DNA of 9,678 bases from CAG-390 sp964522215 (GTDB lineage Bacteria; Bacillota; Clostridia; Oscillospirales; CAG-272), in the NCBI GenBank assembly GCA_964522215.1, contig CAZFVR010000046.1:1-9678 (forward strand), given 5' to 3'. Shown here one piece after another: positions 1-6,441 of the stretch; within the stretch, counting starts at the first letter, position 1, and each line of letters starts with the position of its first letter. The translations under genes and the position numbers were made by a program. Under the pieces are notes generated by a model. That model saw only the letters and a program-made list of their open reading frames with translations, searched no databases and was not told the DNA's origin.

Positions 1-15
1 TATGTTCGCATTAAC

Positions 16-46
16 TAAAAAGCCTCCCGCGACACTTGGGAGCCTT
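16..46 (-). terminator. Possible leftward rho-independent terminator
   Basis: Read on the minus strand, the stem AAGgCTCCC / GGGAGgCTT (one mismatch, 9-nt loop) runs into a TTTTTAG tract, which is terminator-like. The plus strand has no T-run after the stem. No leftward gene is visible immediately to its right, so its transcript would be a short RNA from 46 to about 150, or stray antisense transcription. The fit is moderate. Confidence 0.35.
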
Positions 47-105
47 GGCGAGTGTACGCTCTTTTGCCTACGAACATGGACTCATTGGCAAAAGGATTCT
101 ATCCT
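20..105. other. Compact structured intergenic element (nested hairpins)
   Basis: Four hairpins lie almost end to end before the galT promoter. Hairpin A pairs 20-28 with 38-46 (three pairs, one C/C mismatch, then CTCCC/GGGAG). Hairpin B is short, 50-53 with 58-61 around GTAC, with one G-T pair. Hairpin C is a perfect 8-bp stem, CTTTTGCC (61-68) with GGCAAAAG (87-94). Hairpin D is AGGAT/ATCCT (93-97/101-105). B/C and C/D share one or two bases, so not all form at once. An alternative long-range pairing is ATGTTCG (2-8) with CGAACAT (71-77). No coding signal is seen. It could be a small RNA read leftward (hairpin A then carries a T-run), a dispersed intergenic repeat, or the remains of a terminator. 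The pairings are seen; the function is inferred. Confidence 0.4.
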
Positions 106-121
106 CGGAGTGAATTGGGGC

Positions 122-150
122 TTTACACGGGCGGGGTTTAGTGATATAAT
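122..150 (+). promoter_or_regulatory. Sigma-A-type promoter of the galT operon
   Basis: The -35 box TTTACA (122-127) and -10 box TATAAT (145-150) are separated by exactly 17 bp. TGA directly before the -10 makes it an extended -10 promoter. Transcription should begin near 157, giving a leader of roughly 73 nt. The leader contains a small hairpin, TCTGC/GCAGA (197-201/206-210), just ahead of the ribosome binding site. I see no convincing catabolite-repression (cre) box. Confidence 0.8.
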
Positions 151-229
151 ATATAATGAAATAATTTTCGACTGCAGACCTCATTTTTATGCTTTTTCTG
201 CTCGCGCAGAGCGCGAAGAAAGGACCACC

Positions 230-1774
230 ATGAACACATCTACCTCAAATATAAACCGTCTTATCAGTGCGCTTTGCGACTACGCCGACGAGCGCGGGCT
301 CATCTCTGCCGACGACCGCCCCTTTGCCGTTAATGCCCTTGCCGAGGACATGCGCGTCACCGATGTTTGCGACATCCCCGGCGCCGCGCCGGATGACGGC
401 ATGCCTCACGAGCTTCGCCTTGAGCTGATACTTGACGAGCTTTGCGGCATCGCCGCCGAGCTTGGTATTATTGCAGACACGCGATCCTCGCGCGATAATT
501 TTGATACCCGCCTGATGGGACACCTCACTCCCCGCCCCGGTGAGGTAAGCCGCCGCTTTGCCGAGGATATGGCGACCTCCCCTGAGCTTGCCACCGATCA
601 TTTTTATGCCGTATCCCGCGATTCAAACTACATTCGCGCCGCCCGCGTGGCGCGGGATCTGCGCTGGAGCGTGCCCTCGCCCTACGGCGATATCGACATC
701 TCGATCAATATGTCAAAGCCCGAAAAGGACCCCCGCGACATTGCCGCCGCGCTGAATGCGCCGAGATCGGGCTATCCCGCATGCCTGCTGTGCCATGAGA
801 ATGTGGGCTTTCCCGGCTCGACGACTGCTCCCGCCCGCCAGACCCTGCGCCAGATAGCTCTACCCATCGGCGGCGAGCGGTGGTTTATGCAATATTCCCC
901 CTACGTTTACTACAACGAGCACTGCATCGTGCTTTCCCCGCGCCACGAGCCCATGCGCATCACGCACACGACCTTTGAGCGTTTGCTTGATTTTATCACC
1001 GCTCTGCCGCACTATTTTATAGGCTCTAATGCCGACCTGCCGATAGTTGGCGGCTCAATACTCACGCACGACCACATGCAGGGCGGCAGATATGAGTTCC
1101 CCATGGCACGCGCCGAGATAAAAACACCGCTCCGCTTTGCAGAGCACCCCGCCGTCAGCGCGGGCATACTCAACTGGCCGATGAGCGTTATTCGCTTGCG
1201 CTCCGCCGACCGTGTCGAGCTTGCCTCCCTTGCCTGCCGTATACTTGACACCTGGCGCGGCTACAGCGACCCCTCCGTTGGCATTCTTGCCGAAACGGAC
1301 GGCGTGCCGCACAACACGATAACTCCAATTGCCCGCCGCCGCGGCGAGGAGTTTGAGCTTGACCTTGTGTTGCGCTGCAACATAACCAGCGAGCAGTACC
1401 CGATGGGAGTGTTCCATCCGCATCCGGACAAGCACAACATAAAAAAGGAAAACATCGGGCTTATCGAGGTCATGGGACTGGCGGTATTGCCCTCCCGCCT
1501 CAAGGCGGAGGTCGAGCAACTGGCCGAGCTGCTTATCAGCGGCGGAGATGTGGCATCCGACCCGTTATGCGCCAAGCACGCCGAGTGGCTGGCAAGCTTT
1601 GCGGGGAATTACCCGCAGCCTGCCGATCGTGATGCGGCTATGTGCATGCTGCGTACCGAGATAGGGCGCACCTTTGTTGGCGTTTTGCAGGATGCGGGCG
1701 TGTTCACTGACAGTGCAGACGGCAGCGCCGCGTTTTTGAGATTTGCCGAGCAGATCGGCGGTAATTTACGCTAA
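230..1774 (+). CDS. galT: Class II (Firmicute-type) UDP-glucose--hexose-1-phosphate uridylyltransferase, GalT
   Basis: Cytoplasmic Leloir-pathway enzyme that exchanges UMP between UDP-glucose and galactose-1-phosphate, giving glucose-1-phosphate and UDP-galactose. The 514-aa length fits the class II family of about 490-515 aa. Family signatures are clear: CLLCHENVGFPG, then YNEHCIVLSPRHEPM, then NADLPIVGGS followed by HDHMQGG at residues 280-286, and late in the protein FHPHPDKHNIKKENIGLIEV. By analogy with the HxHxQ active site of GalT, His282 should be the nucleophile that carries UMP; many class II enzymes have Phe where this one has Met283. The start is the ATG at 230, preceded by AAAGGA (219-224). 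The frame stays open upstream, but that stretch covers the promoter. It is the first gene of an operon with two DNA-repair genes and has no galK or galE beside it in the window. Confidence 0.95.
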   Translation: MNTSTSNINRLISALCDYADERGLISADDRPFAVNALAEDMRVTDVCDIPGAAPDDGMPHELRLELILDELCGIAAELGIIADTRSSRDNFDTRLMGHLTPRPGEVSRRFAEDMATSPELATDHFYAVSRDSNYIRAARVARDLRWSVPSPYGDIDISINMSKPEKDPRDIAAALNAPRSGYPACLLCHENVGFPGSTTAPARQTLRQIALPIGGERWFMQYSPYVYYNEHCIVLSPRHEPMRITHTTFERLLDFITALPHYFIGSNADLPIVGGSILTHDHMQGGRYEFPMARAEIKTPLRFAEHPAVSAGILNWPMSVIRLRSADRVELASLACRILDTWRGYSDPSVGILAETDGVPHNTITPIARRRGEEFELDLVLRCNITSEQYPMGVFHPHPDKHNIKKENIGLIEVMGLAVLPSRLKAEVEQLAELLISGGDVASDPLCAKHAEWLASFAGNYPQPADRDAAMCMLRTEIGRTFVGVLQDAGVFTDSADGSAAFLRFAEQIGGNLR

Positions 1775-1784
1775 GGAGTGCTTT

Positions 1785-2948
1785 ATGCTTAAATTGCTTC
1801 ATTGCGGGGATTGCCATCTTGACTCCCCCATGTCGGGGCTTGCCCCCGAACGCGCCGAGGCACGCCGCCGCGGTCTTTGCGATGCTTTTGCACGCAGCAT
1901 GCGACTGGCTTGCGAGCGCAAGTGCGATGCGGTGCTGATAAGCGGGGATCTTTTGGATCGTCCGCGTGCCTCGGCGGATACGTTTAGGGCGATATGCACT
2001 GCGATATCGGAATTTCCCGGGCCTGTGATACTCTCGCCCGGCAACCACGACCCGTATATAGGCGGCGGCACGTGGTGCGACCGCGCTGCGGAGCTGCCGG
2101 GAAATCTTTATGTCTTCAGCTCCGAAAGGCTTGAGAGCTTTGACTTTCCGGAGCTTGGACTTACCGTTTACGGCTACGCCTTTTGCGGCGAACGGATGGA
2201 CAGCAGCCCCCTCAGCGGCGCCGGCAGACTCGGCGCGGATGGTAATGCGGACGGCGGGCAGCGCTTTCGCGTACTCTGTGCGCATGCGGATGTTGACCTG
2301 CCGACCTCAAAATACGCGCCGATAAGTCCGCGTGAGATCGCTGACAGCGGTCTTTCCTTTGCCGCGCTTGGGCATGTTCACACGCCGCCCGAGCCGCGCC
2401 GCATGGGCGCGACCACAGTGGCCTACTGCGGCTTTCCCGAGGGGCGCGGCTTTGATGAGCTTGGCAATGGCGGTGTATCGATAGTCACATTGGCAGATGA
2501 CGGCGCGGTGGAGATCGAGCGCCTAACGGTCAGCCGTCACCGCTACCTGCGTCTTACCGTCGACATCAGCGGTGCGGCAGATGACCTTACGGCGGCACGC
2601 GCGGTAAGCGAGGCTGCAGGCGCGATAGATGACCCGCAGCACCGCTCGGTCAGAGTCACGCTGACAGGCGACACCGATGTTGAATATATGCCAAACACCG
2701 AAAGGATAGAAAAGCTGACCGAAGCGGGCGAGCTGTACTCGCTTGAGGTGCGAGACGAGAGCATGCCGCTTGCGGGCGGCGCGGAGCTTGCCGCGGATAT
2801 GACGGTGCGCGGCGAGCTTTACAGGATACTGCTTGAGCGGATGCAAAACGGCGATGCCGAAACTCGGCGCACCGCCGCCGATGCACTGCGCATAGGTCTG
2901 CGCGCGCTGGACGGTCGCCCCTTTCTTGATGACGGAGGTGCAAATTGA
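1785..2948 (+). CDS. SbcD/Mre11-family DNA exonuclease subunit (YhaO-like metallophosphoesterase)
   Basis: A 387-aa calcineurin-like phosphoesterase, expected to be the Mn-dependent nuclease half of an SbcCD/Mre11-Rad50-type complex that trims DNA ends and hairpins. All the metal-binding motifs are present in order: GDCHLD (Asp9, His11), GDLLD (54-58), GNHD (86-89), a lone His167 in CAHAD, and GHVH (196-199). The N-terminal third to half is the catalytic domain. The rest, with VSRHRYLRLTVDIS and further beta-rich sequence, corresponds to the capping and partner-binding regions. The start at 1785 is chosen because AAGGAG (1773-1778) overlaps the galT stop and sits 6 nt upstream; an earlier in-frame ATG at 1743 lies inside galT. 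Its stop overlaps the start of the ATPase gene. It resembles YhaO of the YhaO/YhaN pair more than enterobacterial SbcD, mainly because of the partner's architecture. Confidence 0.9.
   Translation: MLKLLHCGDCHLDSPMSGLAPERAEARRRGLCDAFARSMRLACERKCDAVLISGDLLDRPRASADTFRAICTAISEFPGPVILSPGNHDPYIGGGTWCDRAAELPGNLYVFSSERLESFDFPELGLTVYGYAFCGERMDSSPLSGAGRLGADGNADGGQRFRVLCAHADVDLPTSKYAPISPREIADSGLSFAALGHVHTPPEPRRMGATTVAYCGFPEGRGFDELGNGGVSIVTLADDGAVEIERLTVSRHRYLRLTVDISGAADDLTAARAVSEAAGAIDDPQHRSVRVTLTGDTDVEYMPNTERIEKLTEAGELYSLEVRDESMPLAGGAELAADMTVRGELYRILLERMQNGDAETRRTAADALRIGLRALDGRPFLDDGGAN
2934..2940 (+). promoter_or_regulatory. Ribosome binding site fixing a TTG start
   Basis: GGAGGTG lies inside the last codons of the nuclease gene, 4 nt before a TTG at 2945-2947. 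That TTG overlaps the nuclease stop TGA (2946-2948), giving TTGA. No ATG or GTG fits the conserved N-terminus as well, since ILNITVDEFGPL follows the initiator directly. The arrangement implies translational coupling of the two subunits. Confidence 0.8.
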
Positions 2949-5356
2949 TAATTTTAAATATTACCGTTGACGAATTTGGACCGCTGGCAGAGCTTTCCCT
3001 TGATCTTTGCGACGGCATCAACGTGATAGAAGGGCGCAACGGCTGCGGCAAAAGCTCGCTTTTATCCTTTGTGCGCTTCATCCTTTACGGTCTGCCCTCA
3101 AAGCGCGGCGAGGCGGGAGCGGTGGATCGCGACCGTGCCCTCAGCTGGAAGAGCAATACCGCCGCCGGCTCGATGACGGTGCGCTGCGGAGAGCGGGAAT
3201 ACCGCATAGAGCGGCGAGCTACCATCGGTGCGCGGGACAACTGCATAGATCGCGTTAAGATGATAGATATGTCAAACGGCGTTGAGGTCCACCGTGGAGA
3301 AGTGCCGGGGATGGTGCTGCTTGGTGTTTCGCAAGCCGTTTTTGACAGCACCGCGTGCGTGCGCCAGCTTGACAGCGGCGCGGTGGATGCCGCCGGTGTG
3401 AGCGAGGCGATAGAGAATATTCTTTTCTCCGCCGATGCCGATATCAGCGTAAAGAACGCACTGCAAAAGCTTGGCGCGGCCAGGCGCACGCTAAAAAACG
3501 CACGCGGCGACGGCCGCCTTGGCACACTTGAACGCAGGCGTGAGGAGCTTGCCCGCCGACTTGATCGCGCCGAGAGTGCGGCTCGCGGCATACGTGAGGC
3601 AACCGCGCAGGCGGAAAAATGCCGCCAGATGAGCGCGGAGATACGCCGTTCGCTTAACGCAAACGAGGACCGTGAGGCGGCCTACGATGCACTGATGACG
3701 ATGCGCCGCTTTGATATGCTTCATGCAGGCGAGCGCAGGATCGCGGAATTGCAGGGCGAGCTTGAAGCTCTTGAGGCGAATTGCGGGATGGGCGGATATC
3801 TGCCCGACCGCTCATATGCGCCGGCGCTTGATGCCGCCGCACACAGGATAGAGGATGCCGCTGCCGACCGTGCCGAGACCGCCGATGCGATGACCCGCAT
3901 TCGCGGCGGCAGGATGATAAATGCCGAGCTTGCCGACCGTGGAGATGCAGCATCACAAAAGCTTGGCGCGGATTATGATGAGGATGCCCCCGGGCTTTAC
4001 ACCACCCTTCGCCGTGCGGCAAAAGGGCGCAAAGCCGCAGGTTGGCCGCTGCTGGTGATAGGTCTGCTTTTGCTGGTTGCGGGCATTTTGCTGTTTGGCG
4101 GTCTTATCCCCGCCGCAACCGCCTCAGTCGAGGCCATACTGCCGAGCGGTATCACGCTCACCGCAGTGGCGGCTATAGCGGCTGCGTGCGGCGCAGCATT
4201 TACCGCCGCCGGCGGGATACTCCTTGGCCTTGGCCACCGCGCCGGGCGCCGCGCTGCAGATATATGCCGTGTGTTTTTTGCCCAGGATGATCCTATATAC
4301 ATTAAAAAGGAAGGAAATTCTCCGCTCGTCAGCCCGGAGGAGCTTGAGGAGCGCGTGCTTTGCTGTGCCACTGCGGCACGAGAGCGCGCCGAGCTTGCCG
4401 ATATTTTGGGGCAGCTTGATGTGACACTTGCAAAAAAGGATTCGGCCCTTGATGCCGCCGTGAAGGAGGGCGCGAGCCTTATCAGCCGCGGCGGCGGAGA
4501 GCCGAGCGCGGCAGATCCCGCTGCGATGGTAGCGGAGCTTGCCGAGCTTTCCCGCCGCGCGTGCGAGTTTTGCGACTCGCGCGAGGCGATATGCCGCGAT
4601 ATTGAAAAGTACAGCGCATCGGTAACAGAAAGTCGGCGCGAGCTTGAGGGGGAGGACGAGGATCAACTGCGTGCGCGTTGGTCGCCGATCGTGGCATCGC
4701 TTGATGGTCGCAGCCCCGGGGACATAAAAAAGGCCTGCCAGTTTGACCGTGCAAGGCTTGAGAGCACCGAGGAGCGCCGCGTAGAGCTTGAAAAGCGTTT
4801 GGCGGCACTTGAGGCGATGGCAGAGGATCCCACACGTATCTCTGCCGAGCTTGCCGCCGTTACCGCCGAGGAGACATCCTGCCGCCGCAAATATGATGCC
4901 GTGTGCATGGCCGCAGAGGCTATTGAGGGCGCGGGCGAGTCGCTTCGCTCCGGCATTACCCCCAAGTTGCGGCGCGATGCGGGCGAGATAATGTCCCGCC
5001 TGACAGACGGCGAGTATACCGAGCTTGGCATCGGCACAGATATGTCGGTAACGGTCGGCACAAAATACGGCACAAAGGGTCTGCAATCGCTTAGTGTCGG
5101 CACACGTGACAGCGCGTATTTTGCACTGCGCTCGGCGCTTGTGGGACTGCTCTTCCCTCATTCCACGCCGCCGCTGATGCTGGATGAATCGCTTGCCATG
5201 ATGGATGACGAGCGCACCGAGCGACTGCTCCTGTCTCTCGCCTCCCGCCGCGAAACAACGGAGGATGGCGGACAATGCCTGCTGTTTACCTGCCATGACC
5301 GCGAGAGCTTGATGCTCGACCGCCTTGGCGTGGAGTTTAACAGAATAAAGATATAA
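2945..5356 (+). CDS. Rad50/SbcC-like ATPase with central transmembrane pair (YhaN-like)
   Basis: An 803-aa SMC/Rad50-type ABC ATPase, the expected partner of the upstream nuclease. The N-terminal half-site has Walker A GRNGCGKSS (30-38), followed by LSFVRFILYG as in YhaN-type proteins. The C-terminal half-site has the signature region LQSLSVGTRDSAY (713-725), Walker B LMLDES (744-749) with a D-loop, and the switch histidine in FTCHDRE (His784). Charged, Glu/Arg/Ala-rich coiled coil fills about 185-365 and 435-690. Between the arms lie two hydrophobic segments, about 366-390 and 402-432, typical of a membrane hairpin. Rad50/SbcC would have a CxxC zinc hook there, and none is present at that spot. 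One CEFC (540-543) lies within the second arm. It is shorter than classical SbcC (about 1050 aa) and B. subtilis YhaN (about 960 aa). The TTG start overlaps the nuclease stop by 4 nt. Family assignment is firm; membrane attachment is inferred. Confidence 0.88.
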   Translation: MIILNITVDEFGPLAELSLDLCDGINVIEGRNGCGKSSLLSFVRFILYGLPSKRGEAGAVDRDRALSWKSNTAAGSMTVRCGEREYRIERRATIGARDNCIDRVKMIDMSNGVEVHRGEVPGMVLLGVSQAVFDSTACVRQLDSGAVDAAGVSEAIENILFSADADISVKNALQKLGAARRTLKNARGDGRLGTLERRREELARRLDRAESAARGIREATAQAEKCRQMSAEIRRSLNANEDREAAYDALMTMRRFDMLHAGERRIAELQGELEALEANCGMGGYLPDRSYAPALDAAAHRIEDAAADRAETADAMTRIRGGRMINAELADRGDAASQKLGADYDEDAPGLYTTLRRAAKGRKAAGWPLLVIGLLLLVAGILLFGGLIPAATASVEAILPSGITLTAVAAIAAACGAAFTAAGGILLGLGHRAGRRAADICRVFFAQDDPIYIKKEGNSPLVSPEELEERVLCCATAARERAELADILGQLDVTLAKKDSALDAAVKEGASLISRGGGEPSAADPAAMVAELAELSRRACEFCDSREAICRDIEKYSASVTESRRELEGEDEDQLRARWSPIVASLDGRSPGDIKKACQFDRARLESTEERRVELEKRLAALEAMAEDPTRISAELAAVTAEETSCRRKYDAVCMAAEAIEGAGESLRSGITPKLRRDAGEIMSRLTDGEYTELGIGTDMSVTVGTKYGTKGLQSLSVGTRDSAYFALRSALVGLLFPHSTPPLMLDESLAMMDDERTERLLLSLASRRETTEDGGQCLLFTCHDRESLMLDRLGVEFNRIKI

Positions 5357-5376
5357 GATATAAAACATAAAGCAAA

Positions 5377-5410
5377 CGGGCGGGACACGCATGTCCCGCC
5401 CGGTATTTTT
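5377..5410 (+). terminator. Rho-independent terminator, probably bidirectional
   Basis: A perfect 11-bp GC-rich stem, CGGGCGGGACA (5377-5387) with TGTCCCGCCCG (5392-5402) around a CGCA loop, is followed by GTATTTTTAT. It begins 20 nt after the ATPase stop and ends the galT operon. The minus-strand gene stops at 5420, only 17 nt away. Read leftward, the same stem is followed by TTTGCTTTATGTTTT, so it probably serves both convergent transcripts. Confidence 0.9.
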
Positions 5411-5419
5411 ATAAAAAGC

Positions 5420-5866
5420 TTATTCCGCTATCTTAAAATCAAACCTCGTTATCCCGCGCATGAAATAGATCACGTCAGCTGTTCTGTACAGCGTGATACT
5501 ATCACCGCCGCCCTCAATGCGAATGCGGGTATCAAAGCTGCCCATCTGCTCGTCGCTTCGACCGTTGTAATCCGCCGCCGCCAGGAGATCCGCAAGCTCG
5601 CGCGCATACTGCGCCGCCGCCTCGCCCTCGGTAAAACTTTCCCCCGCGTCGCCAACGCCAAGGCCAAAGTCGCCCATGGCGGTAACAAGGCAGCTTATGT
5701 CCTCCGCCTCAGCCACGGCATACAGTCCCCGCACTATCTCGCCCCGCTCATGCTTTGCCATCACCGTGGGGTAGATGAGGAGCGCCAGCACCAAAAGCAC
5801 GGCCAGCACGGGTATTGATATACAAACCGCTGTAAAGCTTGCGCTTTTTTTGCCACCCTTGCTCAT
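5420..5866 (-). CDS. Small single-pass membrane protein, function unknown
   Basis: A 148-aa protein I do not recognise. A short basic N-terminus (MSKGGKKS) precedes one hydrophobic segment at about residues 12-33, and there is no lipobox cysteine after it, so it looks like a membrane anchor with the remaining 110 residues outside. The soluble part is acidic and Ala/Gly-rich (for example GDFGLGVGDAGESFTEGEAA, 66-84). It ends in a predicted beta-rich tail, TRIRIEGGGDSITLYR then VIYFMRGITRFDFKIAE. The start is supported by GGAGG (5874-5878) 7 nt upstream. It follows the CBS-domain gene after 42 bp on the same strand, so they are probably co-transcribed, and it ends against the shared terminator. 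The gene is likely real given its ribosome binding site and membrane topology. No function can be assigned. Confidence 0.75.
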   Translation of the reverse strand: MSKGGKKSASFTAVCISIPVLAVLLVLALLIYPTVMAKHERGEIVRGLYAVAEAEDISCLVTAMGDFGLGVGDAGESFTEGEAAAQYARELADLLAAADYNGRSDEQMGSFDTRIRIEGGGDSITLYRTADVIYFMRGITRFDFKIAE

Positions 5867-5908
5867 TTTTCATCCTCCGCTGTCCTTTTTGTTTTAGGTT
5901 GCACCCGC

Positions 5909-6313
5909 TCACCGTTCTTCTTGTATAAATGCCTCGATTATAGCGCGGCGGGTAACTATCCCCATAAACGAGCCGCGGTCATCCACCACCGGGACAAAAT
6001 TATGCTCAAGTGCGCGTTCCTGAAGCTCGCTTGCATTGGCTGTGATATGCACTGCCGGGTTTTGACCCCGCTTTTTTATGATATCGGATACGTGCAGTCC
6101 CTCGCAGTCCGCCAAGGATGCACCGCCCATCTCAAGCACGCTCCAAAGAAAATCACCCTCGCTGAGCGTGCCCGCATATCCGCCCTCCCGAGTGACCACA
6201 GGCACAGCAGTGTAGCCGTGATGACGCAGCTTTTCAAGCGCCTGACGGAATGTACAATCCTCATATATGTAAACGGTCTGACTTTTAGGTGTCAAAAGAA
6301 ATGCTATATTCAT
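5909..6313 (-). CDS. Stand-alone CBS-domain-pair protein
   Basis: A 134-aa protein made almost entirely of two CBS motifs, which together usually form one Bateman module that binds adenosine nucleotides (AMP, ATP, SAM or c-di-AMP in known cases). CBS1 spans about 13-60, with the hallmark GYTAVPVVTREGGYAGTLSEGD (33-54). CBS2 spans about 76-130, with NFVPVVDDRGSFMGIVTRRAII (105-126). No enzymatic or transporter domain is attached, so it probably regulates another protein in the cytoplasm; which one is unknown. The ATG at 6313 gives the natural N-terminus MNIAFLLTPKS, which opens straight into CBS1. The nearest Shine-Dalgarno-like sequence, AGAAAGG (6328-6334), is 14 nt away and so unusually distant. 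It lies 42 bp before the small membrane-protein gene, and 128 bp of non-coding DNA separate it from the propeller gene upstream. Confidence 0.88.
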   Translation of the reverse strand: MNIAFLLTPKSQTVYIYEDCTFRQALEKLRHHGYTAVPVVTREGGYAGTLSEGDFLWSVLEMGGASLADCEGLHVSDIIKKRGQNPAVHITANASELQERALEHNFVPVVDDRGSFMGIVTRRAIIEAFIQEER

Positions 6314-6345
6314 AGTGTTGCTGCGTACCTTTCTGTATTATGCGA

Positions 6346-6368
6346 CCGGACCGCAAGGCGAGGCCCGG
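6346..6368 (-). other. Hairpin in the leader of the CBS gene
   Basis: CCGGACC (6346-6352) and GGCCCGG (6362-6368) pair over 7 bp, with one G-T pair when read as minus-strand RNA, around a 9-nt loop. No T-run follows in either direction, so it is not a classical terminator. It sits 33 nt upstream of the CBS start codon and may affect RNA stability or translation, or be a protein-binding site. Confidence 0.45.
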
Positions 6369-6387
6369 CACCTACCATACTGATATG

Positions 6388-6393
6388 ATTATA
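6388..6393 (-). promoter_or_regulatory. Possible promoter -10 element for the CBS gene
   Basis: The minus strand reads TATAAT here, in the 128-bp gap before the CBS gene. No good -35 hexamer sits 16-18 bp upstream, so it is either a weak promoter or one needing an activator. It would start transcription near 6381, with a leader of about 67 nt that contains the hairpin at 6346-6368. Confidence 0.4.
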
Positions 6394-6441
6394 CAGCGCA
6401 AATGTGGACATGGTGCGATGGTGATACGACGGATCTAAAAA

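Noticed and set aside
2..229. Open frame extending galT upstream by 76 codons
   Set aside because: It crosses a consensus promoter and the hairpin cluster, lacks family similarity, and the ATG at 230 has a proper ribosome binding site and gives the usual length.
2945..5356. Recurring short direct repeats such as GAGCTTGCC within the ATPase and other genes
   Set aside because: They reflect Glu-Leu-Ala codon preference in coiled coils, not a DNA repeat element; spacing is irregular.
2945..5356. A novel anti-phage defence system built on the nuclease/ATPase pair
   Set aside because: Such pairs can act on foreign DNA, but nothing here (mobile genes, other defence genes, toxin-like partners) supports it over a housekeeping YhaO/YhaN-like complex.
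4124..5392. Long minus-strand open frame (422 codons) opposite the ATPase gene
   Set aside because: It lies antisense to a gene with clear motifs, and its translation is Cys/Arg/Ala-rich with no recognisable domain. Antisense frames stay open because of codon bias in GC-rich genes.
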